Positions 10,087 to 19,527 of a DNA stretch of 64,000 nucleotides are shown here, one piece after another. The position numbers were made by a program, and so were the translations under genes. The number at the start of each line of letters is the position of its first letter. Positions within the stretch are counted from its first letter, which is position 1. Origin of the DNA: Curculioniphilus buchneri (lineage in GTDB: Bacteria > Pseudomonadota > Gammaproteobacteria > Enterobacterales > Enterobacteriaceae); contig NZ_OZ193413.1 in assembly GCF_964275155.1 (NCBI RefSeq), forward strand, positions 620,001-684,000, given 5' to 3'. The notes under the pieces were generated by a model. The model was not told the origin of the DNA. It saw only the letters and a program-made list of their open reading frames with translations, and did not search any database.

Positions 10087-10961
10087 TGTCTATTTTAATA
10101 GATAAAAATACTACTGTCATCTGTCAAGGATTCACTGGAAGTCAGGGAACTTTTCATTCTGTACAGGCATTAAACTACGGTACAAAAATAGTGGGTGGTG
10201 TAACACCTGGTAAAGGTGGTTTCAAACACTTAAACTTGCCGGTATTCAATACTGTACGAGACGCAGTCGACAAAACTGGCGCTACAACGTCTGTTATTTA
10301 TGTGCCGGCACCATCTTGTAAAGATTCTATATTAGAAGCAATTGATGCTGGTATTAAATTAATCATATGTATTACTGAAGGAATCCCAATATTGGATATG
10401 TTAATAGTAAAAGCGAAGCTTGATCAGAGTAACATACATATGATTGGTCCAAACTGTCCTGGTGTTATTACACCAGGTGAATGTAAAATTGGTATTATGC
10501 CAGCTCATATTCATCAACCTGGTTGTGTAGGTGTTGTATCGCGTTCTGGAACTTTAACTTATGAAGCAGTGAAACAAATTAGCGATATTGGTTTAGGTCA
10601 ATCAAGCTGTGTAGGCATTGGTGGTGATCCTATTTCTGGCTCCAGCTTTATTGATATTCTTAAGTTATTTGAAGAAGATGTGCAAACTAAAATTATCTTG
10701 ATGATCGGTGAAATTGGTGGTTGTGCAGAAGAAGAAGCTGCAGTTTATATTAAAAAACATATCACTAAAAGGGTAGTCAGTTATATAGCCGGTGTTACAG
10801 CTCCGAAAGGAAAACGTATGGGGCATGCAGGGGCAATTATCTCTGGCGGAAAAGGTACAGCAGATGAAAAATGTGCAGCTCTGAGAGAAGCTGGTGTCTC
10901 AACTGTTCAAAGTCTAGAAGATATTGGCAAAACTTTATTAAATCTCATCCATAATTGTTAA
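10086..10961 (+). CDS. sucD: Succinyl-CoA synthetase alpha subunit
   Basis: The CoA-binding and phosphohistidine subunit of succinyl-CoA synthetase. The 291 residues (E. coli 289) show the Rossmann CoA-binding motif CQGFTGSQGTFHS, IGPNCPGVI and the active-site histidine in GHAGAIISGGKGTA. It ends the gltA/sdh/suc block. Beyond it gene order no longer follows E. coli, where sucD and rpsB are far apart. Confidence 0.97.
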   Translation: MSILIDKNTTVICQGFTGSQGTFHSVQALNYGTKIVGGVTPGKGGFKHLNLPVFNTVRDAVDKTGATTSVIYVPAPSCKDSILEAIDAGIKLIICITEGIPILDMLIVKAKLDQSNIHMIGPNCPGVITPGECKIGIMPAHIHQPGCVGVVSRSGTLTYEAVKQISDIGLGQSSCVGIGGDPISGSSFIDILKLFEEDVQTKIILMIGEIGGCAEEEAAVYIKKHITKRVVSYIAGVTAPKGKRMGHAGAIISGGKGTADEKCAALREAGVSTVQSLEDIGKTLLNLIHNC

Positions 10962-11595
10962 TTTGCTATACAATATCAATATTCTGTCTGTATGTAAAAG
11001 TGTAGCTTTTATTTTGTTATACCGTTTTCTAGTACTATTAACTACTAGTAGTAAGAATGATTATTATAAATCATAAAGGTGAAATAAATGATTATTATAA
11101 ATCATAAAGGTGAAATATAGGATGATTAATACAATAAATCCATCATTAATGTTTATTAACGCCTATCATCTCTATTGAAATCAATGGTCGCTTAAGAATG
11201 AAATGAGATAAATTTATGCAATAGATATTCTTTTTGATATTTAAATTATTGTTAAATAAAGTTTTATTTTTTAAAAAATCAAATAAATTAGTAATTTTAA
11301 TATTTTTAGTGATTTTATTAACATGAATTATTATTAATTTTCAATTAAATTAATAAAAGTACAAAGTACAATGTTTAATTAAACTTAAGCATACTTTATA
11401 CTATACATACAGTACATTAACAAAATAAGAATCACAACAATCTATTATTGTTCTTTAATTTTATTAAAGTAATACAATCTAAGTTTTGAGTTTATCATAC
11501 ACTAATATATTGTCTAGACGCACTCCACTGAGAAATTAGAGTGAAATATGAAAAAATATAAAAGGTACGAAATCCATATTTTATAGAGGTTTATA
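10962..11595. other. sucD-rpsB spacer at a rearrangement junction
   Basis: This 634-bp A+T-rich spacer joins two blocks that are distant in E. coli. It contains a 31-bp tandem duplication (11057-11117). I see no gene and no gene remnant. The rpsB promoter and leader should lie near its right end, but no box pair is good enough to call. Confidence 0.5.
11057..11117. repeat. Two-copy 31-bp tandem repeat
   Basis: A unit beginning ATGATTATTATAAATCAT is present twice in direct tandem with a period of 31 bp; the second copy is complete but for the last base. It sits between sucD and rpsB and is not part of any gene. Replication slippage would explain it. Confidence 0.85.
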
Positions 11596-12312
11596 ATGGC
11601 AATTATTTCTATGCTTGACATGCTTCGAGCCGGTGTTCATTTTGGCCACCAAACCCGTTACTGGAATCCAAAAATGAAACCATTTATCTTTGGAATCCGC
11701 AACAAAATTCATATTATTAATTTAGAATATACTGTACCGATGTTTAATAAAGCTCTAGTTGAACTGAAAAACATTGCGTCTCGAAAAGGTAATATTTTGT
11801 TTGTCGGTACTAAACGTGCTGCAAGCAAAACAATAAAAGAAGCTGCTAATAGTTGCGATCAATTTTTTTCTAATCATCGTTGGTTGGGTGGAATGTTAAC
11901 AAATTGGAAAACCGTTCGTCAGTCTATTAAACGTTTAAAAGATCTAGAAATACAATCTCAAGATGGCACTTTCAATAAATTAACTAAGAAAGAAGCTTTA
12001 ATACGCTCTCGAGAACTAGAAAAGCTTGAAAATAGCTTAGGTGGTATCAAAGATATCAGTGGTTTACCGGATGCATTATTTGTTATTGATGCAAAACATG
12101 AACATATTGCTATTAAAGAAGCTAATAATTTAGGTATTCCTGTTTTTGCTGTTGTTGATACTAATGCTGATCCAGATGGCATAGATTTTATTATTCCAGG
12201 TAATGACGATGCTATACGTGCTATCAATCTGTATCTCACTACCGTAGCTGTTTCTATCTGTGAAGGACGTTCTCGAGTAAAATCTGAAAAAAATAGCATA
12301 GAAATCGTTTAA
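11596..12312 (+). CDS. rpsB: 30S ribosomal protein S2
   Basis: A small-subunit protein that joins late and recruits S1. The 238 residues (E. coli 241) include MLDMLRAGVHFGHQTRYWNP and VGTKRAASKTIKEAA, both family hallmarks. The ATG at 11596 follows an AGAGG ribosome site. It heads the rpsB-tsf-pyrH-frr series, whose order matches E. coli. Confidence 0.97.
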   Translation: MAIISMLDMLRAGVHFGHQTRYWNPKMKPFIFGIRNKIHIINLEYTVPMFNKALVELKNIASRKGNILFVGTKRAASKTIKEAANSCDQFFSNHRWLGGMLTNWKTVRQSIKRLKDLEIQSQDGTFNKLTKKEALIRSRELEKLENSLGGIKDISGLPDALFVIDAKHEHIAIKEANNLGIPVFAVVDTNADPDGIDFIIPGNDDAIRAINLYLTTVAVSICEGRSRVKSEKNSIEIV

Positions 12313-12417
12313 TAAATTAAAAATTTATATCTTCTTGATCAATTAAAATTTAAATAAATTTAATTCCGTATTTATGATACTACAATTCTCTCTTTAAAAA
12401 ACAACAAGGAATTTGTT

Positions 12418-13236
12418 ATGGTTGACATTTCTATCGCCTTGGTAAAAGAACTGCGCGAACGTACTGGCATAGGGATTATGGAATGCAAAGAATTCCTAGT
12501 TAAAGCGCAAGGAAATATTGAAGTAGCGATCGATAATATGCGAAAATCCGGCCAATTAAAAGCATCTAAAAGAGCAAGTAGAACTGCTTATGAAGGTTTA
12601 ATATTAATTAAAATCGAGCAATCTAGAAAGTATGGTGCCATCATCGAAATAAACTGTGAAAGTGACTTTGTTGTTAAGAACGCTGATTTTAGAAATTTTA
12701 GTGACACAGTGATTACTACCGCGCTTAAGGAGAATATCAAAGATATTCATGTGCTAAAAGATAAATTCGAAGATCAAACAAGGATGTTAATATCCAAAAT
12801 AAATGAAAATATTGTTATACGTCGTATAGATACTATAAAAGGCGATATACTGGGATATTATTTGCATGGTACACGAATTGGTGTCATAGTTTCTGCTACT
12901 AATGCAAGTGAAGAATTGGCAAAAAAAATTGCGATGCATATCGCAGCAAGTAAACCTGTATATCTCAAAGCAGATGAAATACCGAGCGATGTTATAGCGC
13001 GTGAACATCAAATTCAGATGGAGCTTGCTATGCACTCTGGAAAAACACATAAAATTGCTGAAATAATAGTTGATGGCCGTATGAAAAAGTTCACTCAAGA
13101 AATTTCTTTAATCAGTCAACATTTCGTGATGGATCCTAACAAAACCATTGAGCAATTATTAGACGAACATGATTGTAAAATTGATGCATTTATTCGTTTT
13201 GAAGTAGGAGAAAAAATAAAAAGTGAAAAACATTGA
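12418..13236 (+). CDS. tsf: Elongation factor Ts
   Basis: The nucleotide exchange factor that releases GDP from EF-Tu, whose gene is also in this window. The 272 residues (E. coli 283) contain the N-terminal motif ELRERTGIGIMECK and the core motif INCESDFVVKN; the shortening is spread over loops in the C-terminal half. AAGGA precedes the ATG. It is separated from rpsB by 105 bp. Confidence 0.96.
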   Translation: MVDISIALVKELRERTGIGIMECKEFLVKAQGNIEVAIDNMRKSGQLKASKRASRTAYEGLILIKIEQSRKYGAIIEINCESDFVVKNADFRNFSDTVITTALKENIKDIHVLKDKFEDQTRMLISKINENIVIRRIDTIKGDILGYYLHGTRIGVIVSATNASEELAKKIAMHIAASKPVYLKADEIPSDVIAREHQIQMELAMHSGKTHKIAEIIVDGRMKKFTQEISLISQHFVMDPNKTIEQLLDEHDCKIDAFIRFEVGEKIKSEKH

Positions 13237-13377
13237 AACTTATTTAGTAATCGAAATTCATTAAGATGAATAGTTAAGTAATATAAATTAGTATAATAGA
13301 AACTATAAACAATATCCTCAAATGAATATAAATTAAAATTAGATAATTTATGTCATATTTATTTTTACTCGAGCAGA

Positions 13378-13400
13378 GATGAGATAAATATTATCTCATC
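13378..13400. promoter_or_regulatory. Perfect 10-bp stem-loop between tsf and pyrH
   Basis: GATGAGATAA (13378-13387) is mirrored exactly by TTATCTCATC (13391-13400) around a 3-base loop, 25 bases before the pyrH ATG. No T-run follows on the plus strand, so it is not a standard intrinsic terminator. It may be a degenerated tsf terminator or a pyrH leader structure. Confidence 0.5.
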
Positions 13401-13425
13401 AAAATGCCATCAAGGAACAGAATAA

Positions 13426-14151
13426 ATGGCAACTAGCATAAAAACCATTTATCAATGCATATTGCTTAAACTAAGTGGCGAAGTTCTGCAAGGTAGCGAA
13501 GGTTTTGGCATTAATGCCAAAACACTAGATCGTATTGCTAAAGAAATCAAAGAATTAGTAGAATTAAAAATACAGATAGGAATAGTCATAGGTGGTGGTA
13601 ATTTATTTCGGGGAGCAGGTTTAGCCAAGGCTGGGATGAATCGCGTGGTGGGTGATCACATGGGAATGTTAGCGACTATGATGAATGGTTTAGCCATACG
13701 TGATGCTCTATATCGTGCCTGTGTCAATGTACGTCTTATGTCAGCAATCCCAATTAATGGAATCTGTGATCATTATAATTGGATTGAAGCGATGAGTTCT
13801 TTGCGAAATAATTACGTAGTTATTTTCACTGCCGGTACTGGAAATCCTTTTTTTACCACCGATTCAGCTGCTTGTCTACGCGGTATTGAAATCAAGGCTG
13901 ATACTGTACTGAAAGCAACAAAAGTGGACGGCGTATTTTCAAACGATCCTATAAAAGATCCTAATGCCACACGTTATGTTCAGTTAAGCTATCATGACGT
14001 TCTGAAACGAAACTTAAAAATTATGGATCTCGCTGCTTTTGCATTAGCACGGGATCACAATTTACCAATACATGTATTTAATATAAATAAGCCAGGTGCT
14101 TTACTACGATTAGTGATGGGCGCTCAAGAAGGTACTTTGATTACAAGATAA
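13426..14151 (+). CDS. pyrH: Uridylate kinase
   Basis: Phosphorylates UMP to UDP, an essential step of pyrimidine nucleotide synthesis. The 241 residues match E. coli in length and show the amino-acid-kinase fold signatures LLKLSGEVLQG, VIGGGNLFRG, FTAGTGNPFFTTDSAA and LKATKVDGVFSNDP. The ATG at 13426 has CAAGGA upstream. The frr gene follows 74 bp later. Confidence 0.97.
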   Translation: MATSIKTIYQCILLKLSGEVLQGSEGFGINAKTLDRIAKEIKELVELKIQIGIVIGGGNLFRGAGLAKAGMNRVVGDHMGMLATMMNGLAIRDALYRACVNVRLMSAIPINGICDHYNWIEAMSSLRNNYVVIFTAGTGNPFFTTDSAACLRGIEIKADTVLKATKVDGVFSNDPIKDPNATRYVQLSYHDVLKRNLKIMDLAAFALARDHNLPIHVFNINKPGALLRLVMGAQEGTLITR

Positions 14152-14225
14152 TGCATAAAAAATATAGCTGAATCAAAACACATCAGCTTATCTAACTAAA
14201 TAGCCACATCTAAAAGGTTGATAAC

Positions 14226-14783
14226 GTGATTAATAAAATCTGTGCACAGACTGATATAAAAATGGAAAAATGTATTGAAGCATTTAAAACTTATATCCGA
14301 AAAATTCGTACAGATCAGATTTCTCCCAATCTACTTGATCATCTTCAAATTGAATGTTATGGTTCATCGGTATCTCTTCGCACTTTGTCACATATTTGCA
14401 TTGAAAATTCTCGTAGCCTAGTTATTACCGTATTTGATCATGCTTTGATACCATCAATCGAAAAAGCTATCATGATTTCCAATCTAGGATTAAATCCATT
14501 TTCTTCCGGAGCTAAAATTCATGTACCATGTCCTCCTTTGTCTGAACAACGTCGTCGTGATATGATAAAAATAGTTCGTTCTGAGGCAGAACAAAGACGA
14601 ATTTCAGTAAGAAATATACGTCGTGACGCCAATGAAAAAGTTAAATCTCTTTTAAACAATAAATTTATCAACATTGACGAAGAGCATCGATTACAGCAAG
14701 AAATTCAGAAATTAACTGATGCTTGGATAAAAAAACTTGACATTGTTTTAGAAAAAAAGGAATTTGAATTAATGAAAACTTAA
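14226..14783 (+). CDS. frr: Ribosome recycling factor
   Basis: Splits the post-termination ribosome together with EF-G, which is also encoded here. The 185 residues equal E. coli and show the C-terminal VRNIRRDANEKVK helix. I use the GTG start at 14226 because it aligns with the E. coli N-terminus. An oddity is that the segment usually reading IRTGRASP is IRTDQISP, changing residues that are strongly conserved in the family. The rest is well kept, so I read it as functional but divergent. Confidence 0.94.
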   Translation: MINKICAQTDIKMEKCIEAFKTYIRKIRTDQISPNLLDHLQIECYGSSVSLRTLSHICIENSRSLVITVFDHALIPSIEKAIMISNLGLNPFSSGAKIHVPCPPLSEQRRRDMIKIVRSEAEQRRISVRNIRRDANEKVKSLLNNKFINIDEEHRLQQEIQKLTDAWIKKLDIVLEKKEFELMKT

Positions 14784-14934
14784 TCTTTTATAAATCATAT
14801 TATATCGTAATAGTATATTTTTTCATAGAAAAATTATGTCTTTGGTATATTTTTTAAATATAATGTAACAAATCACAGTACGTATGTCTTACATTAAGAT
14901 ATTAATCTAATTAGACGGCATTTAAAGTAACTTC

Positions 14935-16131
14935 ATGAGGCATTTAACTATTCTCGGTAGCACTGGGTCTATTGGGTGTACGACACTAACTGTAGTGAAA
15001 AATCATTCAGATCAGTTTACAGTACATGCACTGGTTGCTGGAGCTAATGTAGCTTTAATGACCGAGCAATGTTTAACTTTTCGACCTCACTATGCGTGCA
15101 TGGCAAATGAAGTTATGGCACGAACTCTTAAAAATAATTTATCCTCTTCAGGTCAATCTACTGAAGTATTATCCGGTATACAAGCAGCTTGTGAATTGGC
15201 TGCATTGGATGAAATCGATACTGTAATGGCTGCCATCGTGGGTGTCGCTGGTTTACCAGCGACACTGAGCGCGTTACGTGCTGGAAAACGCGTCTTGCTT
15301 GCTAACAAAGAGGCATTAGTTACTTGTGGTCGATTCTTTATGTATGAAGCACGCCAAAATGGCGCACAATTACTTCCAGTAGATAGTGAGCACAATGCAA
15401 TTTTTCAAATTTTACCTGAATCATTTCAACGTAATTTAGGACATGCCACTTTCATTGAACACGGTATATCTCGCATCATTTTAACTGGTTCTGGTGGTCC
15501 TTTTCGAAAAATATCATTAGCTAAATTATCAGAAATAACACCTGTTCAAGCTTGCAGTCATCCTAATTGGTCAATGGGACATAAAATTTCAGTTGATTCT
15601 GCTACTATGATGAATAAAGGATTAGAATATATTGAAGCACGATGGTTATTTAATGCTACTTCTGAACAAATAGAGATTTTGCTTCATCCCCAATCTGTAA
15701 TTCACTCTATGGTTCGTTATATTGACGGTAGTATATTAGCACACCTTGGAATACCAGATATGTGTATTCCTATAACTAATGCTATGGCTTATCCAGAGCG
15801 CTTATTCACTAATGTTATGCCATTGGATTTTTTACACATTGGTACGTTAAGCTTTGATCAGCCAGATAGAAAACGTTATCCCTGCCTACAACTTGCTATT
15901 GATGCATGTAAAATTGGACAAGCAGCTACTACGGTACTAAATGCCGCTAATGAAATAGCAGTAGAAGCATTTTTACATGGAGAAATTCGCTTTACTGATA
16001 TTGCTATTGTCAATCAATGGATGTTGGAAAAGCTTTGTTTAAATGAACCTAATAGCATAGAAGAAGTACTGTCACTTGATCACGAGGCACGAAATATGGC
16101 CCGTTTAAGCATTAGTCGTTATAGACGTTAA
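14935..16131 (+). CDS. dxr: 1-deoxy-D-xylulose 5-phosphate reductoisomerase
   Basis: The first committed enzyme of the MEP isoprenoid pathway, converting DXP to MEP with NADPH. The 398 residues equal E. coli and carry the NADPH motif LGSTGSIG at the N-terminus, LLANKEALV, PVDSEHNAI and the substrate-binding region GSGGPFR ... HPNWSMGHKISVDSATMMNK. It feeds uppS, the next gene. The start MRHLTILGS leaves little room for an alternative. Confidence 0.97.
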   Translation: MRHLTILGSTGSIGCTTLTVVKNHSDQFTVHALVAGANVALMTEQCLTFRPHYACMANEVMARTLKNNLSSSGQSTEVLSGIQAACELAALDEIDTVMAAIVGVAGLPATLSALRAGKRVLLANKEALVTCGRFFMYEARQNGAQLLPVDSEHNAIFQILPESFQRNLGHATFIEHGISRIILTGSGGPFRKISLAKLSEITPVQACSHPNWSMGHKISVDSATMMNKGLEYIEARWLFNATSEQIEILLHPQSVIHSMVRYIDGSILAHLGIPDMCIPITNAMAYPERLFTNVMPLDFLHIGTLSFDQPDRKRYPCLQLAIDACKIGQAATTVLNAANEIAVEAFLHGEIRFTDIAIVNQWMLEKLCLNEPNSIEEVLSLDHEARNMARLSISRYRR

Positions 16132-16319
16132 TTTTATTTATATAGATTTTCAACAGTAACTTATTCATTTAATAATCAAAATGATATAACCTTTTCTCCA
16201 CTAATTTCACATCAATCATGATCAGTCAACTATCTAGAATAAGTTTTAGCTGTGCACTTTTGCACATTGTCTATTATGTAATTTAAGATGGTAGCTTTTT
16301 AAAAAGGACATAAATAAGC

Positions 16320-17087
16320 GTGATATCGTCTGAAAATCAGAAAGCAAAAAAGGAATTACAACCATCCTTACCAAGGCACGTAGCTATTATAATGGATGGC
16401 AATGGACGTTGGGCAAAGAATCATGGAAAATTACGTAATTTTGGTCATCAAGCGGGGGTACAATCTGTACGACGTGCAGTAAATTTTGCTGTAAGCCATC
16501 AATTTGATGCATTAACTCTTTATGCATTTAGTAGTGAAAATTGGAATCGCCCTATTCATGAAGTTTCTGCTCTCATGGAATTATTTGTACAGGCTTTAGA
16601 TAGCGAAGTAAAAAGTCTACATAGACGTAATGTTCGTTTAAGAATTATTGGAGATATATCTCGTTTTGGTATACGATTGCAGGAGCGAATTCGTTATTCT
16701 GAAGAATTAACTCACCATAATAATGGTTTAACTTTAAATATTGCTGCAAATTATGGAGGACGTTGGGATATTATTCAAGGCGTTCAGCAAATTGCTATTC
16801 AGGTACAAGATGGCATTTTACGTCCAGATCAAATTGATGAAAATGTACTTTGTCGAGTTATCTGCATGAATGAATTAGCACCAGTAGATTTGGTAATTCG
16901 TACTGGTGGTGAATATCGCATCAGTAACTTTTTACTGTGGCAGATAGCGTATGCAGAGTTATTTTTTACTGATGTATTATGGCCAGATTTTAATGATACT
17001 GTGTTTAACAAAGCACTTAATGCTTTTGCTAGACGCAATCGCCGTTTTGGTGGCATGACATCACATGATGTCAATAACATATCTTAA
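16320..17087 (+). CDS. uppS: Undecaprenyl diphosphate synthase
   Basis: Builds the C55 lipid carrier for peptidoglycan and LPS assembly by cis-addition of isoprene units. The 255 residues show the catalytic motif IIMDGNGRWA with the magnesium-binding Asp26, YAFSSENW, and RTGGEYRISNFLLWQ near the C-terminus. I chose the GTG at 16320 with AAAAGGA upstream. The dxr-uppS-cdsA order is the E. coli order. Confidence 0.96.
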   Translation: MISSENQKAKKELQPSLPRHVAIIMDGNGRWAKNHGKLRNFGHQAGVQSVRRAVNFAVSHQFDALTLYAFSSENWNRPIHEVSALMELFVQALDSEVKSLHRRNVRLRIIGDISRFGIRLQERIRYSEELTHHNNGLTLNIAANYGGRWDIIQGVQQIAIQVQDGILRPDQIDENVLCRVICMNELAPVDLVIRTGGEYRISNFLLWQIAYAELFFTDVLWPDFNDTVFNKALNAFARRNRRFGGMTSHDVNNIS

Positions 17088-17250
17088 AATATATTACATT
17101 GATTTTACTTCATTTTCATATTGAGTAAACAATATACATTACAAATAAAAGATATTCAAAACGTACAACAAGTAACTACATGATGTTAATATTAATTTTA
17201 ATATATTAAAAATTTTTAATAAATTCCACTTATTTTAAGGAGAAGAATGT

Positions 17251-18108
17251 TTGCTTAAGCATCGTCTTATTACTACCTTTATCTTGGTACCTATTGTAAT
17301 TTCAACATTATTTATGTTGCCATTTATTACATTTGCATTAATTACTTTATTAGTATGTATACTAGGCGTTTGGGAATGGGGAAAGCTGATCAGCTTAATA
17401 TCTATTAAACAACGTATTTGGCTTACTGTCTTCTGTGGCTTCTTACAAGCACAAATTATACTAGTCATTTTAGACTGCCATTCGATTATTTCTATTTGGC
17501 AAGTTAGATGTGCTTTATGGAGTGCTTTTTTTTGGTGGATTACAGCAACGTTATTGGTGTGTACTTATCCTCATTCTGCCGTATTATGGAATAAGTCTAA
17601 GCTACAGCAAATAGCATTCTGTATGCTGACTATTATTCCTTTTTTCTATGGAGTTTTAGCATTGCGCCAACATAATTATAATATTAATTATTTTACTGGT
17701 AGTTGGTGGTTATTATATGTGATGACATTAGTATGGGCAGTAGATTCTGGCGCTTATTTTTTTGGACAATTACTAGGAAATCACAAGATGGTACCTAGTC
17801 TCTCTCCAAAAAAAACATGGGAAGGTTTTATAGGAGGACTAGTAACTTCAGCTATAATAGCATGGTTATTCAATAAATATGCACCATTAAATATTTCGCC
17901 AGTAACATTACTGACCTGCTCTATAGTAGCATCTTTAGCTGCTGTATTAGGTGATTTGACAGAAAGCATGTTTAAGAGAGAAGTTGGTATAAAAAATACC
18001 AGTCACTTAATCCCTGGCCATGGTGGTATTTTAGATCGTATAGATAGTTTAACCGCTGCAGTACCAGTTTTTACCTTTCTTATTTTATTAATTTTTAATA
18101 CTATCTAA
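17251..18108 (+). CDS. cdsA: Phosphatidate cytidylyltransferase (CDP-diglyceride synthase)
   Basis: Activates phosphatidic acid to CDP-diacylglycerol, the substrate of PgsA encoded later in the window. The 285-residue product is an inner-membrane protein with multiple hydrophobic segments. It carries the family signature SMFKREVGIKN ... HLIPGHGGILDRIDS in the last 60 residues. The start is a TTG at 17251 with AAGGAG at 17237-17242; it aligns with the E. coli N-terminus (MLKYRLI). The upstream ATG at 17248 opens only a 3-codon frame. Confidence 0.95.
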   Translation: MLKHRLITTFILVPIVISTLFMLPFITFALITLLVCILGVWEWGKLISLISIKQRIWLTVFCGFLQAQIILVILDCHSIISIWQVRCALWSAFFWWITATLLVCTYPHSAVLWNKSKLQQIAFCMLTIIPFFYGVLALRQHNYNINYFTGSWWLLYVMTLVWAVDSGAYFFGQLLGNHKMVPSLSPKKTWEGFIGGLVTSAIIAWLFNKYAPLNISPVTLLTCSIVASLAAVLGDLTESMFKREVGIKNTSHLIPGHGGILDRIDSLTAAVPVFTFLILLIFNTI

Positions 18109-18129
18109 ACGTTATGTTGGGAGCACTTA

Positions 18130-19488
18130 ATGTTGTATTTTTTATGGAATATTGCTACGTTTGTTTTTGCAATCAGTATATTGATTACAGTGCATGAGTG
18201 CGGACATTTCTTTGTAGCTCGCCATTATGGCGTGAAAATAGTACGATTTTCTATTGGTTTTGGTCGTATTATGTGGCGCTGGCACAGTAAGGATGGTACT
18301 GAATATGTCATTTCTGCTATTCCTTTAGGCGGTTATGTAAAAATGCTTGATGAGCAAGTTGATACTATTTTACCTGAACAGCGTCATGCAATGTTTAATC
18401 AAAAAACTATCTGGAAACGTGCACTAATTATTGTGAGTGGTCCGCTTTTTAATGTTTTATTTTCTATTTTCGCTTATTGGTTAATATTTATGATAGGTAT
18501 GCCTATATATAAACCAATTATCGGAGATATAATTCCATATTCTATTGTGGAGCAAGCTAAGTTTTCTCCCGGTATGGAAATAAAATCGATTGACGATATT
18601 GAAACACCGGATTGGGATTCAGTTCGTTCACAGCTCATTAATAAAATTGGTAGTAATAATATACATGTCGGAATTACATATTTAGGTTCTACTCATTATG
18701 AAAAAAAAGTAGTAGATTTACGCACTTGGAAATATCGAGTAAATCAAAACGATCCAATTGTTGCTTTAGGTATTATACCGCTTGGTGTACACATCGAACC
18801 AATACTTGGTGAAATCAAGCCTGGCTCAGTTGCAATGAAGGCTGGTTTGCAAGTTGATGATAAAATTATTAAAGTTGATAATCACTCAGTATCTACATGG
18901 CAAGTTTTTTTAACAAAGATTAGAGAAAATCCAGATCGAATATTAAAGATTAATATTAATCGCCAAGGTAGATTGATGGACATATGGTTGAAACCTGATA
19001 GTAAAGTAGTACATAGAGAAAAAATAGAAGGTTTTGCAGGTGTGATACCGAAGATATTTTCTGTACAAGAACAATATAAAATCGTGAAGAAATTTACTCC
19101 TTTTAAAGCATTGTGTCATGCAATTGAAAAAGTATGGCGGTTAATATCATTTACAATTAGTATGTTAGGTCAATTATTAATTGGAGATATTAAACTAAAT
19201 CATTTAAGTGGACTACTTTCTATGGCGCAAAGTTCAAGAATATCAGCGGAATATGGTTGGATTTATTATCTAATGTTTTTAGCAATAATAAGTGTTAATG
19301 TAGGCATTACTAATTTATTCCCATTACCTCTTTTAGATGGCGGTCATCTTTTCTTTTTAATAATAGAAAAACTGAAAGGGAAACCATTATCCGAGCGCGT
19401 GCAAAATTACAGTTATCGAATTGGCTCAATCATACTGATATTTCTCATAGGTATAACTATTTTTAATGATTTATCCAGACTACGATAA
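18130..19488 (+). CDS. rseP: Site-2 intramembrane zinc metalloprotease RseP
   Basis: In the family it cleaves anti-sigma factor RseA and remnant signal peptides within the inner membrane. The 452 residues (E. coli 450) contain the zinc motif HECGH at residues 22-26 in the first membrane segment, the MRE-like region GGYVKML, PDZ domains in the centre and the third zinc ligand in LLDGGH near residue 400. Targets cannot be told from this window; no rpoE or rseA is present here. Confidence 0.95.
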   Translation: MLYFLWNIATFVFAISILITVHECGHFFVARHYGVKIVRFSIGFGRIMWRWHSKDGTEYVISAIPLGGYVKMLDEQVDTILPEQRHAMFNQKTIWKRALIIVSGPLFNVLFSIFAYWLIFMIGMPIYKPIIGDIIPYSIVEQAKFSPGMEIKSIDDIETPDWDSVRSQLINKIGSNNIHVGITYLGSTHYEKKVVDLRTWKYRVNQNDPIVALGIIPLGVHIEPILGEIKPGSVAMKAGLQVDDKIIKVDNHSVSTWQVFLTKIRENPDRILKININRQGRLMDIWLKPDSKVVHREKIEGFAGVIPKIFSVQEQYKIVKKFTPFKALCHAIEKVWRLISFTISMLGQLLIGDIKLNHLSGLLSMAQSSRISAEYGWIYYLMFLAIISVNVGITNLFPLPLLDGGHLFFLIIEKLKGKPLSERVQNYSYRIGSIILIFLIGITIFNDLSRLR

Positions 19489-19527
19489 ATGGAAATTGTA
19501 TTCAATTAGGAAGAACGTATAATTAAA

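Noticed and set aside
11958..12299. Minus-strand frame of 113 codons inside rpsB
   Set aside because: It is antisense to a clear ribosomal protein gene, with composition typical of a shadow.
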